NCBI GenBank assembly: GCA_905250115.1
Contig: CAJNOI010000036.1
Location: 395,147-459,146 of the forward strand
Direction of reading: 5' to 3'
Length of the DNA stretch: 64,000 nt
Origin: Adineta steineri
Lineage: Eukaryota; Rotifera; Eurotatoria; Adinetida; Adinetidae
Shown: positions 11,774 through 25,429 of the stretch, piece by piece
Layout: every line of letters begins with the position of its first letter
Numbering within the stretch: position 1 is the first letter of the stretch
Made by a program: the position numbers and the translations under genes
The notes under the pieces: model-generated
Seen by the model: only the letters and a program-made list of their open reading frames with translations
Told to the model about the DNA's origin: nothing
Database searches by the model: none

Positions 11774-14700
11774 CTGAAAACAGAAAAAATAACAGAAAAT
11801 CCATTTTATTCAATTAACTTCTATTTTACTATTGTGATATTGTTTAACTATTTGCATAACAAGAGAAAAAAAAATAATTATCATATAAACAATCAACAGG
11901 TTTATCCTAGTCAAGAACGAACAAAAAGAAAATGTAATTAATTGAATCTATATATTGAAATAGTGTAATTTGTGACTATTGAGTATTTTTAAATATAATT
12001 TGTCATTCTTTTTCTAGTCAATGACGTCGGAAAAATAACCTTGCATATTTTTTACGTCATCTAATATTTCACGTGTTTTCGTCTGATGACTATTCTAACA
12101 TATGGAAAGAACAGAAGAAGAAGAAGAAGAAAGAAGAATGAAATGTAAATACTGAATGTAAATGTAAGATTATTTTGAAAACATAAAAACCTTGCCCGAA
12201 GGTATAAGATACTTGAAGAATTATTCAATTAAAACTCAACGTTTTCTTTTAAGATTAAAAGAAAACAAACTTACAAATGTATCGATAATTTTTATAGAAT
12301 GAATTGAATAATGTTTCTTAGTAACTATAAATAAACTTGTCTGAAATATTATTCGAAATCATCTGATTTAAATCAAATCACCTGATAGGCGTAGGTGTGT
12401 GTGTGTATTCAAACTAGTTCAGTTGTCTTTAAATTTAAGGTATATATATATATACATAGTAACTTAAGCGATAGACTGAAAATATATATATATGTGTTTG
12501 ATGTTATATTAGCATATTCATACAGAATAATAATCTAATGATGATTCAATAGTTGATGATGATGATTAATCATGACGAAATCTTATTGCTAATCAATATT
12601 CTAAAAATAAAAAGATTAGTTTTTAGTAATAAAATATCTTACAATACAATAGAATTAACTCTATTACAAAATCTAGTATTTGATGTTGAATATATTCTAG
12701 ATATATCATTAATAATTGTGACTTACTTATAAATAAATATGGTTTCTATTTGAAATATTTCATATTATTTAGTTTTCATTTAATAAATGTTCAAAAAACT
12801 CAAATCTATCTTATATTTCAAGATAAATAAATATTATTGTATATGATGAAAAATTCAAAAGTCAATAAGTTATGTCATTATGTATCAATAATCTTATAAA
12901 TAAATAAATAAATTAAATTAAACGTTGTTTGTATAAACAATTAAAAGAATATTATCGATAATATATATATATATTCAATGTGTGATATTGTTTTTTGTTT
13001 AATCTATGAATAATACTGATATAACAATAGGAAAGAAAACTGATGTTATGGAAAACAATAATTAAAAGAAGATCAATGAGATGAAGAACTCTTCCTTTTC
13101 TTTTTTTTTCTTCTTGTCTCCTTTATTGTTTGTTGTTTTTTATTTTGGATTTTTCCATTGGTTCGATCAATGAACTTATCCTTTCATTATCCGAGAACTA
13201 CATTGTTGACACAGATGTCGTATGTCATCATAATAAATCAATTGAAGTTAGCGCTTATTGTTCGATCTACTACTATAGATGAGAAAAAAAACAAAAAGTC
13301 AATTATATATTATTTGATTATATTTTAATTTTTAATAAGAAAAAAAAATGTAAAATCAATATAGAACGAGAAGTTTCTAGTAAAGAATAAAAAACATCAA
13401 AATCAAATATAAGATCACTGATTTTTCAGTATTGCAAAAAAATGATGTATTATTATATAAGTGATAACAAAGCAATCAATACTCTATTAGCAGAAAATTT
13501 TCAATTGCTATCAAAATTTCTTTATCTATTGACATTATATGAGAGATATCATTGTTTGATTTAAATGTTCAAAATGCTAAATTCACGATTATCAAATTTT
13601 AATATTTATTTGTTTGAATAATCGTACAAAATATATTGTTGAATGTCCTTATGAAGAAAAAAAACATTCGAGTCTATTTTGACTCTATCAAGAGATAAGA
13701 GTACTAAGTTAATTGCGTGTGTCAAATATTGATTGTACGTGTTTTATGCTTTGTATTAATAAATGAGATAACACATCGGTATAATTATATAAGTTCTATT
13801 AAAATGCGTATTTAAAAAAAATTGATCATGCGCTCTGCAAAGATTTTTGTTTTTATTAGATTCAGAACATTGATCTATACTTTCTCGAATAAATATGAAT
13901 GATTTTAACTCATTAATACATATTATTTAATCTTCCTTTAAATATAAGATGAATACAATGAAATATATTCTCTAGTAATAATGAGTATTTCGTTATAGAA
14001 AACAATTTTGTTTGAAAAAGTATAACAATTAATTGATGGCAATATTATATTAAAATTAAACCTTGAGAATAAAGGTGTGAATGTTTTATTGTGCCCCTAT
14101 ACATTAAATCTTCATGGTTAATGTGTGAAGAACGAAAGTATTCAAGGGTACATTGTCAACAATATTTTAAAACTCAGTCAAGTTTTATTTCAACAAGAAA
14201 AAGAATCATTAAAAAAAACTTTGATTTATAACCTCTCATAAATTTGTTCAAATGTTAATACTCTCTAATAATATTTTAAACTTAAATTTGAAATGCCAAT
14301 GTCATTCACATAAAAAAAAAACAATTTGTGATTGACAAAAGAATTTTTATCTAATATTAGATGTTGTAATATATCAAATAAATTTTTCTATTCATATGTA
14401 TAAAACTGAATTATTCAACATTGAATAATTCAAAACAAACCTTTCTTTCTATTGTTATACAATGTTAGTGTAAACATTCTCATTAGAAACAAATAATTGG
14501 TGAGAGACAAAAAAACCTAGTTGGCAATATTTTCTATTAAATGATTGATTTTTATCAATATGTATCAAGTTTCTAACTTGTCTGTCTTATATTTATAAAT
14601 GAGACAATTATTAGTTTTTTCTTACATTTGTTTTATAATCAACATTTTATTATTAGCAAGTAATATCGTCTTATTTTTAACTTAAAACGCATGTGTCTTT

Positions 14701-16604
14701 AATTCACATATGTAAGTATGCGATTCCAACTCATTTCGTTTTTTGTTGAAACCTAAATCGAAGATACAAGGTTATGTTCGTTATAGATACTGTTATATAC
14801 CTTCGCTCTATTTATCTTACCATTCTGTTCGTTTTTTTTCTTCTTCTTCTTCTTTCTTTTTTCTTCTCTTTGATGTTCATTCAGTTGTACCATCCGTTCA
14901 TATTATCATAAGGGGTGTATTCTACCTATCGATCTGTCTCTTTACTTCTATTCATATGTACATTTAGTACGTATGAACGTGGTCTGATTTTGAACGAAGA
15001 CTCATACATACATATACAAATTATTCTCAAATCATCATATACATTTTATTATTATATATCTCTTCTCGATTAGACCTCATTATAACAACTATACTAAGCA
15101 TTTAAATAATATCAATCGACAACCTGTCCAATTACGATACTTATATTATACAAAAAAACCCGGATAATTCATACAATTGAATAGAATATATTAGGTAAAT
15201 ATAAGTCAATTATTTAATTTATAAAGATTTTGTTAAAACACACGGTTTCTTTGCGTAAAATTTTTATATTTAATAAGATTTTTTTTCTTTTTTTTGATCA
15301 ATAATTATTAACATCTAAATTTTTTGTTGTCAATTTCTTTCGTCTGTATTTGCACCTGCTTTTTTCTTCGTTCCCTCTTCTTTTCGTATTCAAACTAATA
15401 TATCGATTTGCTTCAGTTTTAAAAACGAGCAAAAAAAAACGCAAAAGAAGAAGAAGAAGAAGGTCATATGTATGCATGATATATGTATACATACATGTAT
15501 GTATATACACGGACCCGAAACAAAAAAAAATACGTATATACAAGAAATATTGATCTTATTGAAGTGATGAGACAGTCTCGTCTGACTTTTTCCCCCTTTT
15601 GTCTTTTTCTTCTTCCTTCTTCTTTATTTTGTCGTTTTGTCAAAAGACTAAATACCTTTAAGATAAATGTAAGTATTACAAATTGAAAACGATCAACTAT
15701 AGAAACGAAGACAATGATTGAGATAAGTAGAAGATTTCATATCATTATTATTACATTCTGTGAGTGATATAGCTGTAGGGTATAGTTTTACGACATTGAT
15801 GTCTACCGACAAAAAAATACAAAAAAAAAACGAAAGAAGAAGAAGGAAAAAAGTATCATCATTTAGCAACATGCATATCGAAAATCATTGAGAAAAGAGA
15901 ACAAGGTCTTTGTTTCTATCTACCTTGATTGTCACTGTATATATATATATATATATTCACTAACATATTTCTTATAATGTAAATTAGACTGACATCAGTT
16001 TTTTTTCATGAACTACTATTTAGTTTATTGTTGAATAGTCGTTTGTTAATAGCAGCAGCCTTGCCAATATAACATTGAAGAATAAACGAAGTTTCCTATG
16101 AGGAAATAAAGAGACATAAGAGAGAAGGAGAGAGAGAGACAGAGAGAAGAAGAGACAGACAGAAAAAGTGACTACTCTCCATCAATTTCTATTTCATTCA
16201 CATGAGTATCAAGTTTTCGATTGCATCATTCTTTCAAATTCATACATAGGTATACATGAATTAGTGGTCAATCGTTTGAGTTTGAACAAACGATGAACTT
16301 AATATACTCTCTGTATATATGTGAATTCTCACCTAAGGCTAATCTTATTCAAATAACTCCTATACTCATCTTGTGTCTATGTATGTTATATCTTTTTTTT
16401 TTTATTCTTAATCATACATATATACATATATATACACATATATATATATATATTCTTACTTGCATACGCGTCACTGACATGTTGACATACGACTGTTAAA
16501 CCAGGGTCAAACATAATCTTATACATTTCTAGTCTATATATTATATATTATATTTAGATAGTGAATCTCATTCATATCCAAGAACGAACTGAACAACGAC
16601 GAGG
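11774..16604. other. Intergenic region between divergent genes, 4.8 kb
   Basis: Lies between the 5' ends of the FAM199X-like gene (minus) and CAMSAP (plus), so promoters of both should be here. Content is AT-rich with (AT)n and (GA)n tracts (for example about 16119-16170). I found no exon that extends either gene. Confidence 0.55.
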
Positions 16605-19600
16605 ATGAGAATGACGACTGTTATTAATACAACAAATGCTGAAGTAACAACACCAACAAGTTATGTATCACGTTGGATAGCTCAAAGTCATAATACTTAT
16701 CAAAATAAAACAAATGAATTATATTCACCATTATCATCATCATTATGTGATTTTCGTACACCATCAGCAGCATGTCGAACTTTACCAACTATATTTTCAC
16801 CAATAAAATCATCAACAGTAAAACCTCAGACAACAACATGGCAAGCACAAGCAAGATCACGTCTTAATGCTAGTAATACTGCTTTAAATCATATGTCTTC
16901 ATTTACTTCATCGGATAATAATATAGATTTACAAGAAAAATTACATCATGTCAGGTAAGAACATTTACCAATTCAATTCATATGTTATGTAATATTTCGT
17001 TTTGATTGAATGATGTTTATCGATATATTCTCATTCAATTGTAACGTTTATAGACATTGCTATAGTTCTAGTAGTATCAATGACAATTGACTGATTGATT
17101 CTCTCTCTCTCTCTATGAAGTCCGTCATAACAAGAAGAAGAAAATGTATATTATTCGAAAGAAAGAACAAACGTAAAATTTATTAAGAATCCGTCATAAT
17201 GTAGACATCATTGCATGACGATTGATATGTATAGGCATAAATTAAAACTTAAGACAGCAAATGACATGAAATAAAAATAAAGAACACTAGATACTCTATA
17301 TATTCAAATCGATTAAGTATATGATTTTGAATATACGCATGCAAAATGACATATATAAAAAAAACGAAGATCTATATCTTATTTCATACAAGTCTGTTGT
17401 AGACATTGCGTACAATAATAAATGGCCTATTACTTTTTTTTTCTTAGAGCTTTACTTGATGCTAAAAAACAACGTTTATGCCGTCATCTTTCATCATCAT
17501 CATCAGTATCATCGTCTTCTACTATACCAGAACAAGCTATTTCTTCCGCTGTAGTAGGAGACCAATCTTGGCCTCCTCCTCCACCATCTGCAACTTTATC
17601 AGTTGAGGTAAATATTTTTTGAACGAACAAAATTTTTTTGTATAATTTTGTCTTCAGAATGTCTGTCATCCACATGATGAACCTCAATTACCAACAGTCT
17701 ATCCTTATCATCAATCATTAACTTTGCCATGTCTTATGGAAGAATCACCAAGTGATTCTGGTTTAAGTGATGGTACAAAAACAACAAATAATGAGGATAT
17801 TGCTGATGCAACAACAAAAAATTCAGCTATGATCGATTTAAGTAAGCCATTATCAAGAGAAGAAATGCTTGCTATTATACAAGTTCTTCGAGAATTGTGG
17901 AAAAAACAATTTGGTAGTGAAATATTAGATATGCATATAAAATCAAGTGTATCAACATCCAATGTAACTGAAAAGCGCCGTACAGTAAATACTGAAAGAA
18001 TATCATATCTATCAAATAATAATCGAAATCAATATCATTCAACACCAACATTAAATAAATTAAGTGCTGAATTAAGTGATATCAAAGATAAATTGAAGAA
18101 ATTTTCAAATGGACGTACAACTATTGAATTATCAAAAGATATTCCAGTGGAAAAGAATTCACACGGTAAGAAGAAAAAAATGTTGTAGATTGTAATTGAT
18201 AGTAATATTTATTGTATATGTCTCGTGTCACCTTCACAGAAACACATTACGAGTTGACATAGATGTATAGTTATAATGTTCGTCATGTACTTGAAAGAAA
18301 TTATAACAAAGCAACAGTTTGAAGTTACCTTTTGAATAAGTTCATTGAGATGTCAAACTAATTTTCGATGCACAGTATTACGATGTTCACTGATAAAAAT
18401 ATTTGTTTCGATTTTAATCTATCTATATATATCTTTTTAGTTATAGAACCTGAAGAAACACAATTTATCGGTGATACTCTAGTATTTATACCTGTAGGTG
18501 ATCCATTAACTGTAAGTAATTAATTCGTTTATAATAAATTTGAAAACTAATTTTTATTATTTAATTTTAGCCACAAGAAATTGAACGAATGCAAGCAAGA
18601 AAAGAAGCACTTATACGTCGACAAATTCAACGACGAGAACAACAAATGTTAAAAAAAAATCAACGATTAACAGATGCCATTGAACGTCAGAATGAATATC
18701 GTCTCTATGAAGAATATACCGCACAACGTCGACAAGAAAATGATCTTCGTCGTACAACAATTTTACAAGCACATAAAGAACAAAAACGTTTAGAAGCTGA
18801 TCCACCATCATCACATGATTATTACTTTACAGCTGCACGAACTCGTAATCGTTTAAAACGAAAAGCATCAATGACATCATTTATGTCATTTGATGATGTT
18901 AGTTATGGTGAATCAACATTTGATTTAATGAGTAATACTAGTGGAAGAAAATCAAGTAACGAAAAAAAAAATGAATCCATTCATAAGATTATTACATAAG
19001 ATTATTATTTAGATCATACAGCAAAAACCCATATAACTAGATTTGATTTATTATCACCAAGTGTATTAGCATCAACAAGTGCATCTCGATCAAAAATGAA
19101 TCGTGCTGCAAGCACATGTAATATCAATGAACATTACGATTCATTTACATCATTACATTCAAAAGCAACAGGTCCATTACGTAAAACTACCAAACCAACG
19201 ACTTTATTTGGTGGTAGTCTAATGAATATTCCTATGATGAATAATAAAAAATGTTCACAACAACAACAATCATTTAATTTACTTGATGAACCATTTGATT
19301 TAGTAGGTGATTCACCATTAACTGGTTCACTTTCATCAATAGCTTTATCAATACAAACAGGTAATATTTTTGTTCAAATAACTAAATCTTATTTTGTTTT
19401 CTTCAAAGGATCACATCTTGCTCGTAGTCAAACACATTTATCAACGAAAACAAATAAACAAGCAATATTAAATTCACTTAAACAAGTTGTTCTTGCTGGT
19501 CCAGCTAATGAACGACAACGAGAAGTTGTTTCACGAGTAAATTATCTAATGCTTTTTAATTAATTATATCGAAAAAAAAAATTTCATTTTAATAGGAAAT

Positions 19601-19946
19601 TGAATTATGTGAAGCTCGACATTTTATTGTTCTCTTTCGTGATCATCGTTTACAATTTCGTGCCATTTATATGTATATACCTGAAACAGATATTATCGAA
19701 AAATTATATGGTGTAGGACCTAATATAATCACAGAAGTTATGGTTGACAAATGGTACAAGTATGTAGTTGTGTTGTTTATTTTCAAAAGATATAAAATAA
19801 AATTTTGTCGTTTTAGATATAATTCAGGTGGTAAACGTTTTACTAATATTCCAATAAGACATTTTTCAATTCAATGTGATGCTATTATTATTCACAATGA
19901 CTTTTGGCAAAAAAAACTACTTATGCATATAAATCGATTTCATTAA
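16605..19946 (+). CDS. CAMSAP: CAMSAP/Patronin-family microtubule minus-end protein
   Basis: Nine exons: 16605-16954, 17448-17607, 17658-18165, 18441-18511, 18571-18955, 19013-19360, 19409-19536, 19596-19759, 19817-19946; phases 2,0,1,0,1,1,0,2 agree, giving 747 residues. The last ~140 residues are a CKK domain, the microtubule-binding module unique to this family: SKTNKQAILN-type start (here TKTNKQAILNSL), HFIVLFRDHRLQFRA, YMYIPETDIIEKLYGVGP, YKYNSGGKRF and a terminal IHNDFWQKK. Exon 5 is a long charged helix (IERMQARKEALIRRQIQRR) like the coiled coil that precedes CKK. The family caps and stabilises free microtubule minus ends. The usual N-terminal calponin-homology domain is not visible: the ATG at 16605 has an in-frame TGA at 16590. 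Either this is a short form or upstream exons were missed. Intron 19361-19408 is 48 nt and stop-free. Confidence 0.9.
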
Positions 19947-22495
19947 TTTTTCAAATCATTGTTAATTGTATATAAAAATATAAATCTCTCTCTCTCACGC
20001 ATCCATTTTCGTTTTTTTTTAATTTCTTTTACTTTTTTTGAATCAGTAAATATTTAAGCAAGATTTAAGGAAAGAATTTTTGAGTAACTGAGAATAGAAT
20101 ATTTTTTATTAAATGTTTTATCTTTTAGAAATATTTATTATAAATTATTAAGATAAATCTTTTGATACAAGTTGTTTGTTTTTTCAAAGAATTAAATGTA
20201 TCTTTACAATTTATAAAGAGTTTTATAATATTTGTATAGTATAATTTAATTCAAAAGAAACCTATTATTTTGAATACATATAATCATAATTTATGTTCTT
20301 TTTTTTGTTTGAGTACTATCGTTATATTGTACTGAAATATATGAATTTTAATTATATTAATTTTTGATTTATATGCTAATATGGTGGATTATTTTGTTCT
20401 GATGATTGTATATAGTTTTATCTATTTGATCAGCAAAACAACAGGTGACTAGACTGTTTAATGCAATCTACATTGTATATATTATTCGGATAATAAGTAT
20501 GAATAATGTTTAATACACTAACTATATATTCTGATAATTTAGTTCAGTATTAAAAGAAGATCATTATTATTTTCTGTCTCTCTATTAAAAATAGAAGGAC
20601 AATGAATAACAAGAATTACCGTGACCAAGTTTTTTTGATCATGGTCATGATACTCATCTTCTTTGACCGTGACCTGCGCTAATTTTCTCTAATTTATAAT
20701 GATTCATAACCTTCTTTCATAAACTACATGTGTTGCATTGATATTAAAAATACCAAGAATTTCTATATTTTTCGGCAAGAAATTCATTGTACCAACTAAA
20801 TAATGAATAAACAATAGAAATAACCTTTGAACATATGTCTACTCTAGTATGCGTGACGAACTTTCAGTCACGACCGCAGACTTTTGGAAAAAAAATTTGT
20901 TCCAGTCACAGCCATCACTATGGCAATTGTGAAACGAGTCAATCGCTAATACGTACGCAATTTACCAGACATCTATAACTAGATCAACAGCCGATTCGGT
21001 CATAATATAAATTAATTGAAAAAATATAATTTATGCAAAATTAAAAAATTAGATAAGATCATTCTAGGAAGAAATGTATTTGTCAGATTTTCCATTGTTG
21101 ACTCTGTTGAATTTAGTAGAAAATATTTTATGAATATTAAAGATAAGCTTAATCATGATCATAGCAAGTTTCATTAGTTATATAATAATAGAAATATTTC
21201 TACTTGGAATATTCAAGAGATTTACTTATACTTCAATATAAAGATTTCTACTATGTGCTTGAAATCTAAATCAATACTGTTTTATGTATTTAAAGTATTG
21301 GTGATTTTTGCTGAAGCTTTGATAATTGCTTATACTATGAGGGGAACTATATTTATCTATTACATTAAGTTTGATGATCAACAGTATTTTTAGGTATCTT
21401 TTGTACTTGCGAAAAGATACAAATAATAAAAACAAATGCTCCAGTTTAAGTATGAACAGAAAAATGTCTCTTTTTGAACTACTTGAACTTAATCAGCTTT
21501 TGCCACATTATATCAATAGTTAAAATTGTGAGGTCTAAAATAAATTGATTCACTGAGTCCAATTTGAGGTGTAACTGCATTTCATGTATACTCTCGATCT
21601 TAGTTTGTTCTATTGCGAATGATTATTGACATATGTCTGCATGAATATAGCTGAAATTCAATATCTCCACTTATAAACCTTTACTAAAAAAATTGAAATT
21701 TTACAAGACACTATAAAATAATCATCATATAGACTATAATTATATATCACATCAAAACAAAAAAAGATTATGATTTGTTAACTGATACATTTATTGATTT
21801 ATGTTTTTCTGTTATGTAGCATGTCTTTGTATTTCAATTGATACAATCAATTTATAACGTATACAATTAAAAGTAAATGTAATCATATAGTAAAATACAT
21901 TTTTTCTCTTTTCATCTCTAACAACTTTAATTTATTGTCTATTAAATAAATTGACAAGATAATCGTTAAGAAAAATATATATGTTGATTGAAGAAATTTT
22001 CTTTTGTTATTCTTTCGTGTCCTACCAATACGATCATGCAGACAACTTGAAAATTAAAAAAAAAAACAACACACATCAGACAAAAGAAATAAAGACAATT
22101 GAGTGCCTATCGGTAATGATGGAAAGTTAATCCTACTGTGAAAAAAAAAGAAAAGAAGAAAAAAAGGAAAAAGAAAAAATAAGCGAAATAGCATAAAATG
22201 ACGTTAAGTAAAAGAAGAAGGCTCATTGATTCTCGCCTGGTTGCACGCATGCGTGTTTTTTTCCTGTATTATATGTGTGACGAGAGTCTCATATTTCGTT
22301 TTTAGATGCAAAGACGTGAATAAAATAAATACAAAATATACCGTATTTACCAATGTGATCATGAAATGTGAATAAAAAAATAGTATGTATACACATGCGT
22401 TCGTTCGTTCATTTATTTACATAAGGAATTGAGTCTATGTTTTTTTCATTGAAATTTTAATAGATTAAAAATAAATAATTCTCTATTTATTCTAG
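19947..22495. other. Intergenic region, 2.5 kb
   Basis: AT-rich. Around 20600-20990 a locally less AT-rich stretch contains repeated GTGACC / GTCAC words and could be a decayed mobile element, but I found no paired termini. From about 22140 purine-rich runs precede the ankyrin/SOCS gene. Confidence 0.5.
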
Positions 22496-23698
22496 ATGCT
22501 AACTCGTGCACGATCAATATTTTCTCGTATATTTTCATCTGATCCAACACCTTCATCGCAAATACGTTTTGGTGAAACATTCGACACTATCAATGATAGT
22601 TCAAGTAATGACAATAATTCTGATGATAATAATATTAATTATAATCTTGAATGTTCAATAAATAATAATAATAATGATAATGAATCATTAACGAAAGAAA
22701 ATAATAAACGACAAACCAATGAATATGTAAATAATAATTCAATTCAAACAAAATCTAATGTTCATTATATACAATCACATGAAAAAAGTAAACAAAATCG
22801 TTTGATTAATTCAATGCAAATAGCAACATCACGTTGTAACATTGAATCAATGAAACGTTTATTAAATAATTTTGATATTGATATTAATCACCGTGATCAA
22901 TATGGTATGAGCTATGTCGAACATGCTATACTTATGAGTAATTTTGATATGATTGATTTACTTGTCAGATACGGTTGTGATTTACATCAAGGTTAGTTTT
23001 TTTGAACGAACTTTTTCTCTATAAAATAAATTTTTTTTCTTTTTTTTCTATATTAATTAGGTAATTCTACTGGTCATTCTTATTTATATGTAGCTATTGA
23101 AATCACAACAAATAAATCACTTGAAATAATTCGTCTTCTACTAGAATCAAATTGTTCATGTTTACGTTCATTAGATATTATCTCATTAACATCACCAACA
23201 CAAATTAATTATATAAATTCACAAGATTTTATTTTACTTAATACACATTTACTTCTTATTTTTAAATATCATATACGTCGTATGGTATTAACTGATCTTT
23301 TAAATTTATTAAGTTATTTAATTCTAACAAATTTATTAGTTTGTAAAAATGATGAATATTATGGATTGGATTCAACTAGTAAGACAACATTAAATCAATT
23401 TAATAATGATTATATATCATTATTTATTAAAACACTCGGTATGAGACATATATCAAAATTAGAATATAAAATTCAAAATTTACAAACATTATCTATATCA
23501 TCAATGATTCCATTAACAAATGATGATATTCAACCATCTTTAAATCAAATAGAAAATTTAACAAAACATGTATTTGAATTAAAACATCTATGTCGATTTT
23601 TAATTCGACAACATTTAAAAAATCTCAAAGCATCAACTATTGCAACACTTGCTCCAACAACTAAATTACAAGATTATTTGTTATATACACCAATTTAA
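22496..23698 (+). CDS. Ankyrin-repeat and SOCS-box protein (ASB-like)
   Basis: Two exons, 22496-22991 and 23061-23698 (phase 1), 377 residues. The first ~100 residues are Asn/Asp-rich low complexity. Ankyrin-like helices follow: LINSMQIATSRCNIESMKRLL, a DINHRDQYGMSYVEHAI turn, then SYLYVAIEITTNKSLEIIRLL. The C-terminus has a SOCS-box pattern, LKHLCRFLIRQHL ... TKLQDYLLY, which in ASB proteins recruits Elongin B/C and Cullin-5 to make a ubiquitin ligase; the ankyrin part would bind the substrate. Only about three ankyrin units are recognisable, fewer than in most ASBs. The ATG directly follows a splice-acceptor-like TTTATTCTAG, suggesting a 5'UTR intron or trans-splicing. The gene is convergent with PACRG. 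Confidence 0.75.
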
Positions 23699-24511
23699 TT
23701 CTTGCTTGTATTATCAATGACAATTGTATATATATATGTGAATAATCTGTTTTTTTTGTACAGAAAATAAAAAGAGATCAGTATAGAAACTTCCAACAAG
23801 TCTATTTTGGAAGATAATATGTATAACCACTGAGTATTGACAAATATATTTATATTATAATTTTGAATTAAGATGACAATTTCAACTAATAAAATCATTA
23901 TTGTTATATAGAAGGAAAAAAAATCTCATGGACATATATATAAATTTTCGATCGATACTCATCCTTCTTCCCATGATCAAATGTCATGCTACTAATAACA
24001 AAAAAAAAGAATTTTATTTGGCTTCTTCTTTCAATCTACTTCATCATTTATGTTATTATAATCTTTTAAGTAGTTACTTTTTCTTCCTTTCAAGTTTATT
24101 TCTCGGTAATTATCTTTCATACCCTACAGAAAAGAAGCTCACTTTGTTTTTCTTGCAATAAACAATTACTCAAAAGAAAACTTCTATCATAAATGATTGT
24201 ATAATCATTTCATTCGCGAAGAATATAAAAGTAGTTTCAAATTCTATTTTAAATATACTTGAATACTTCCGAGAGATTATTCGCATAAACATGTCAAGAT
24301 CAATTTATTCCTTTTTTCACTATATTCTCTCCACAAAAAAAAATATAGTACAATACAGATGATTGTCCATAAAAAAATACCAAGAAATAGTTTTTCTAAA
24401 AAAAAAGTATAAAGCTCGAAAATTCCATAATGATTTAATTAAGCATAACTGATTCATAGGTGGGTATCATATATCTAAAAATAAGTTTATATAAATAATA
24501 AATTTTTATTT
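23699..24511. other. 3' intergenic region between convergent genes
   Basis: About 810 bases separating the stop codons of the ASB-like gene and PACRG. AT-rich; AAATAAAAAG near 23766 could serve as the polyadenylation signal for the plus-strand gene. No gene seen. Confidence 0.5.
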
Positions 24512-25429
24512 TTAAAAAACAATATACTTGATATTAATGAAGGCATCTTCACCACCATGTCGTTCAAATGCTTCAAGTGTTTCATTTATTAAATCTCCTA
24601 GATTTTCACGACGTTGTTGTCCATATTCAATATGATCACCCAAATTTGCTGTGAAAAAAAAATATACATAAATTTTATTAATAGAGGAATCGATTAACTT
24701 ACAATTCCAATTTTTAAAAAGATTAAATATTGGTAAAATTTGACGATAATAAGGGACAAGTGCTTCACCAATCATATCACCTGATGTAACTAATTGTTGA
24801 AGAATTTTTAATGTTGTACAAATAACCTTGTGATTTCGTGTATTTAATGCATCTGAATACAAAAAATATTTGTATGTTGAAATACAATATCAAGTAACTA
24901 TACTTTTAATTGGTACAATAAGTTGTGGAATAACTGGTAAAATTTTATTTCCGCCATGTTCAAGCATATCATGAATACCTTGACGAGCAAAAAAATCCCA
25001 TGGATGATCAATTTCACAAAGACCATCGAAGAATAATGGTAAATAATGATGATAATCAAGTTTTTCAATTTCCACCTGATATAGTATAATAAGAATTATT
25101 GGATAATAAAAATCTTTTATGTTTATACCTTCCAAGCGATTTTATTTCCTTTTGTATCATGTTCAAGTGCTATTGGAAAATCTCCACGCTCGTAAAATTT
25201 ACGAAAGGCTGTTGGTTTGCTATTACGAATACGAGTTGCTTCGGCTGGTGCTGGACCATTTACCTATAATGAAGGTTTTGTTTTATTATTGATAACAGTA
25301 TCAAATTTTAAAATAATTTACTTTGGCATTTTTTAAAAGAGATTTTACAGTGAAACCATCCGTTACTAAGGGTCCGCTTTGCCGTAATCTGGCATTCGTT
25401 TCACGGCGTGGTGATGTAGCTGTAGCCAT
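24512..25429 (-). CDS. PACRG: Parkin co-regulated gene protein (PACRG)
   Basis: Five exons on the minus strand: 25429-25322, 25263-25129, 25075-24904, 24852-24703, 24648-24512; phases 0,0,1,1 agree; 233 residues. Diagnostic segments are [78 protein letters not shown] and [17 protein letters not shown] is an axonemal microtubule inner protein at the doublet inner junction, working with FAP20; it folds as helical (ARM/HEAT-like) repeats. The C-terminus stops as KYIVF instead of the expected KYMVPTYESC-like end, so the last ~8 residues of the family are missing or replaced. Rotifers are heavily ciliated, which fits conservation. Confidence 0.95.

Noticed and set aside
15298-15686. Several 60-80 codon open frames on both strands
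   Set aside because: Composed of Lys/Arg or Phe/Tyr runs from microsatellite-like DNA; no splice context or similarity.
20620-20990. GTGACC/GTCAC-containing less AT-rich patch as a mobile element
   Set aside because: No paired terminal repeats or target duplication could be found, so it is only mentioned as a possible relic.
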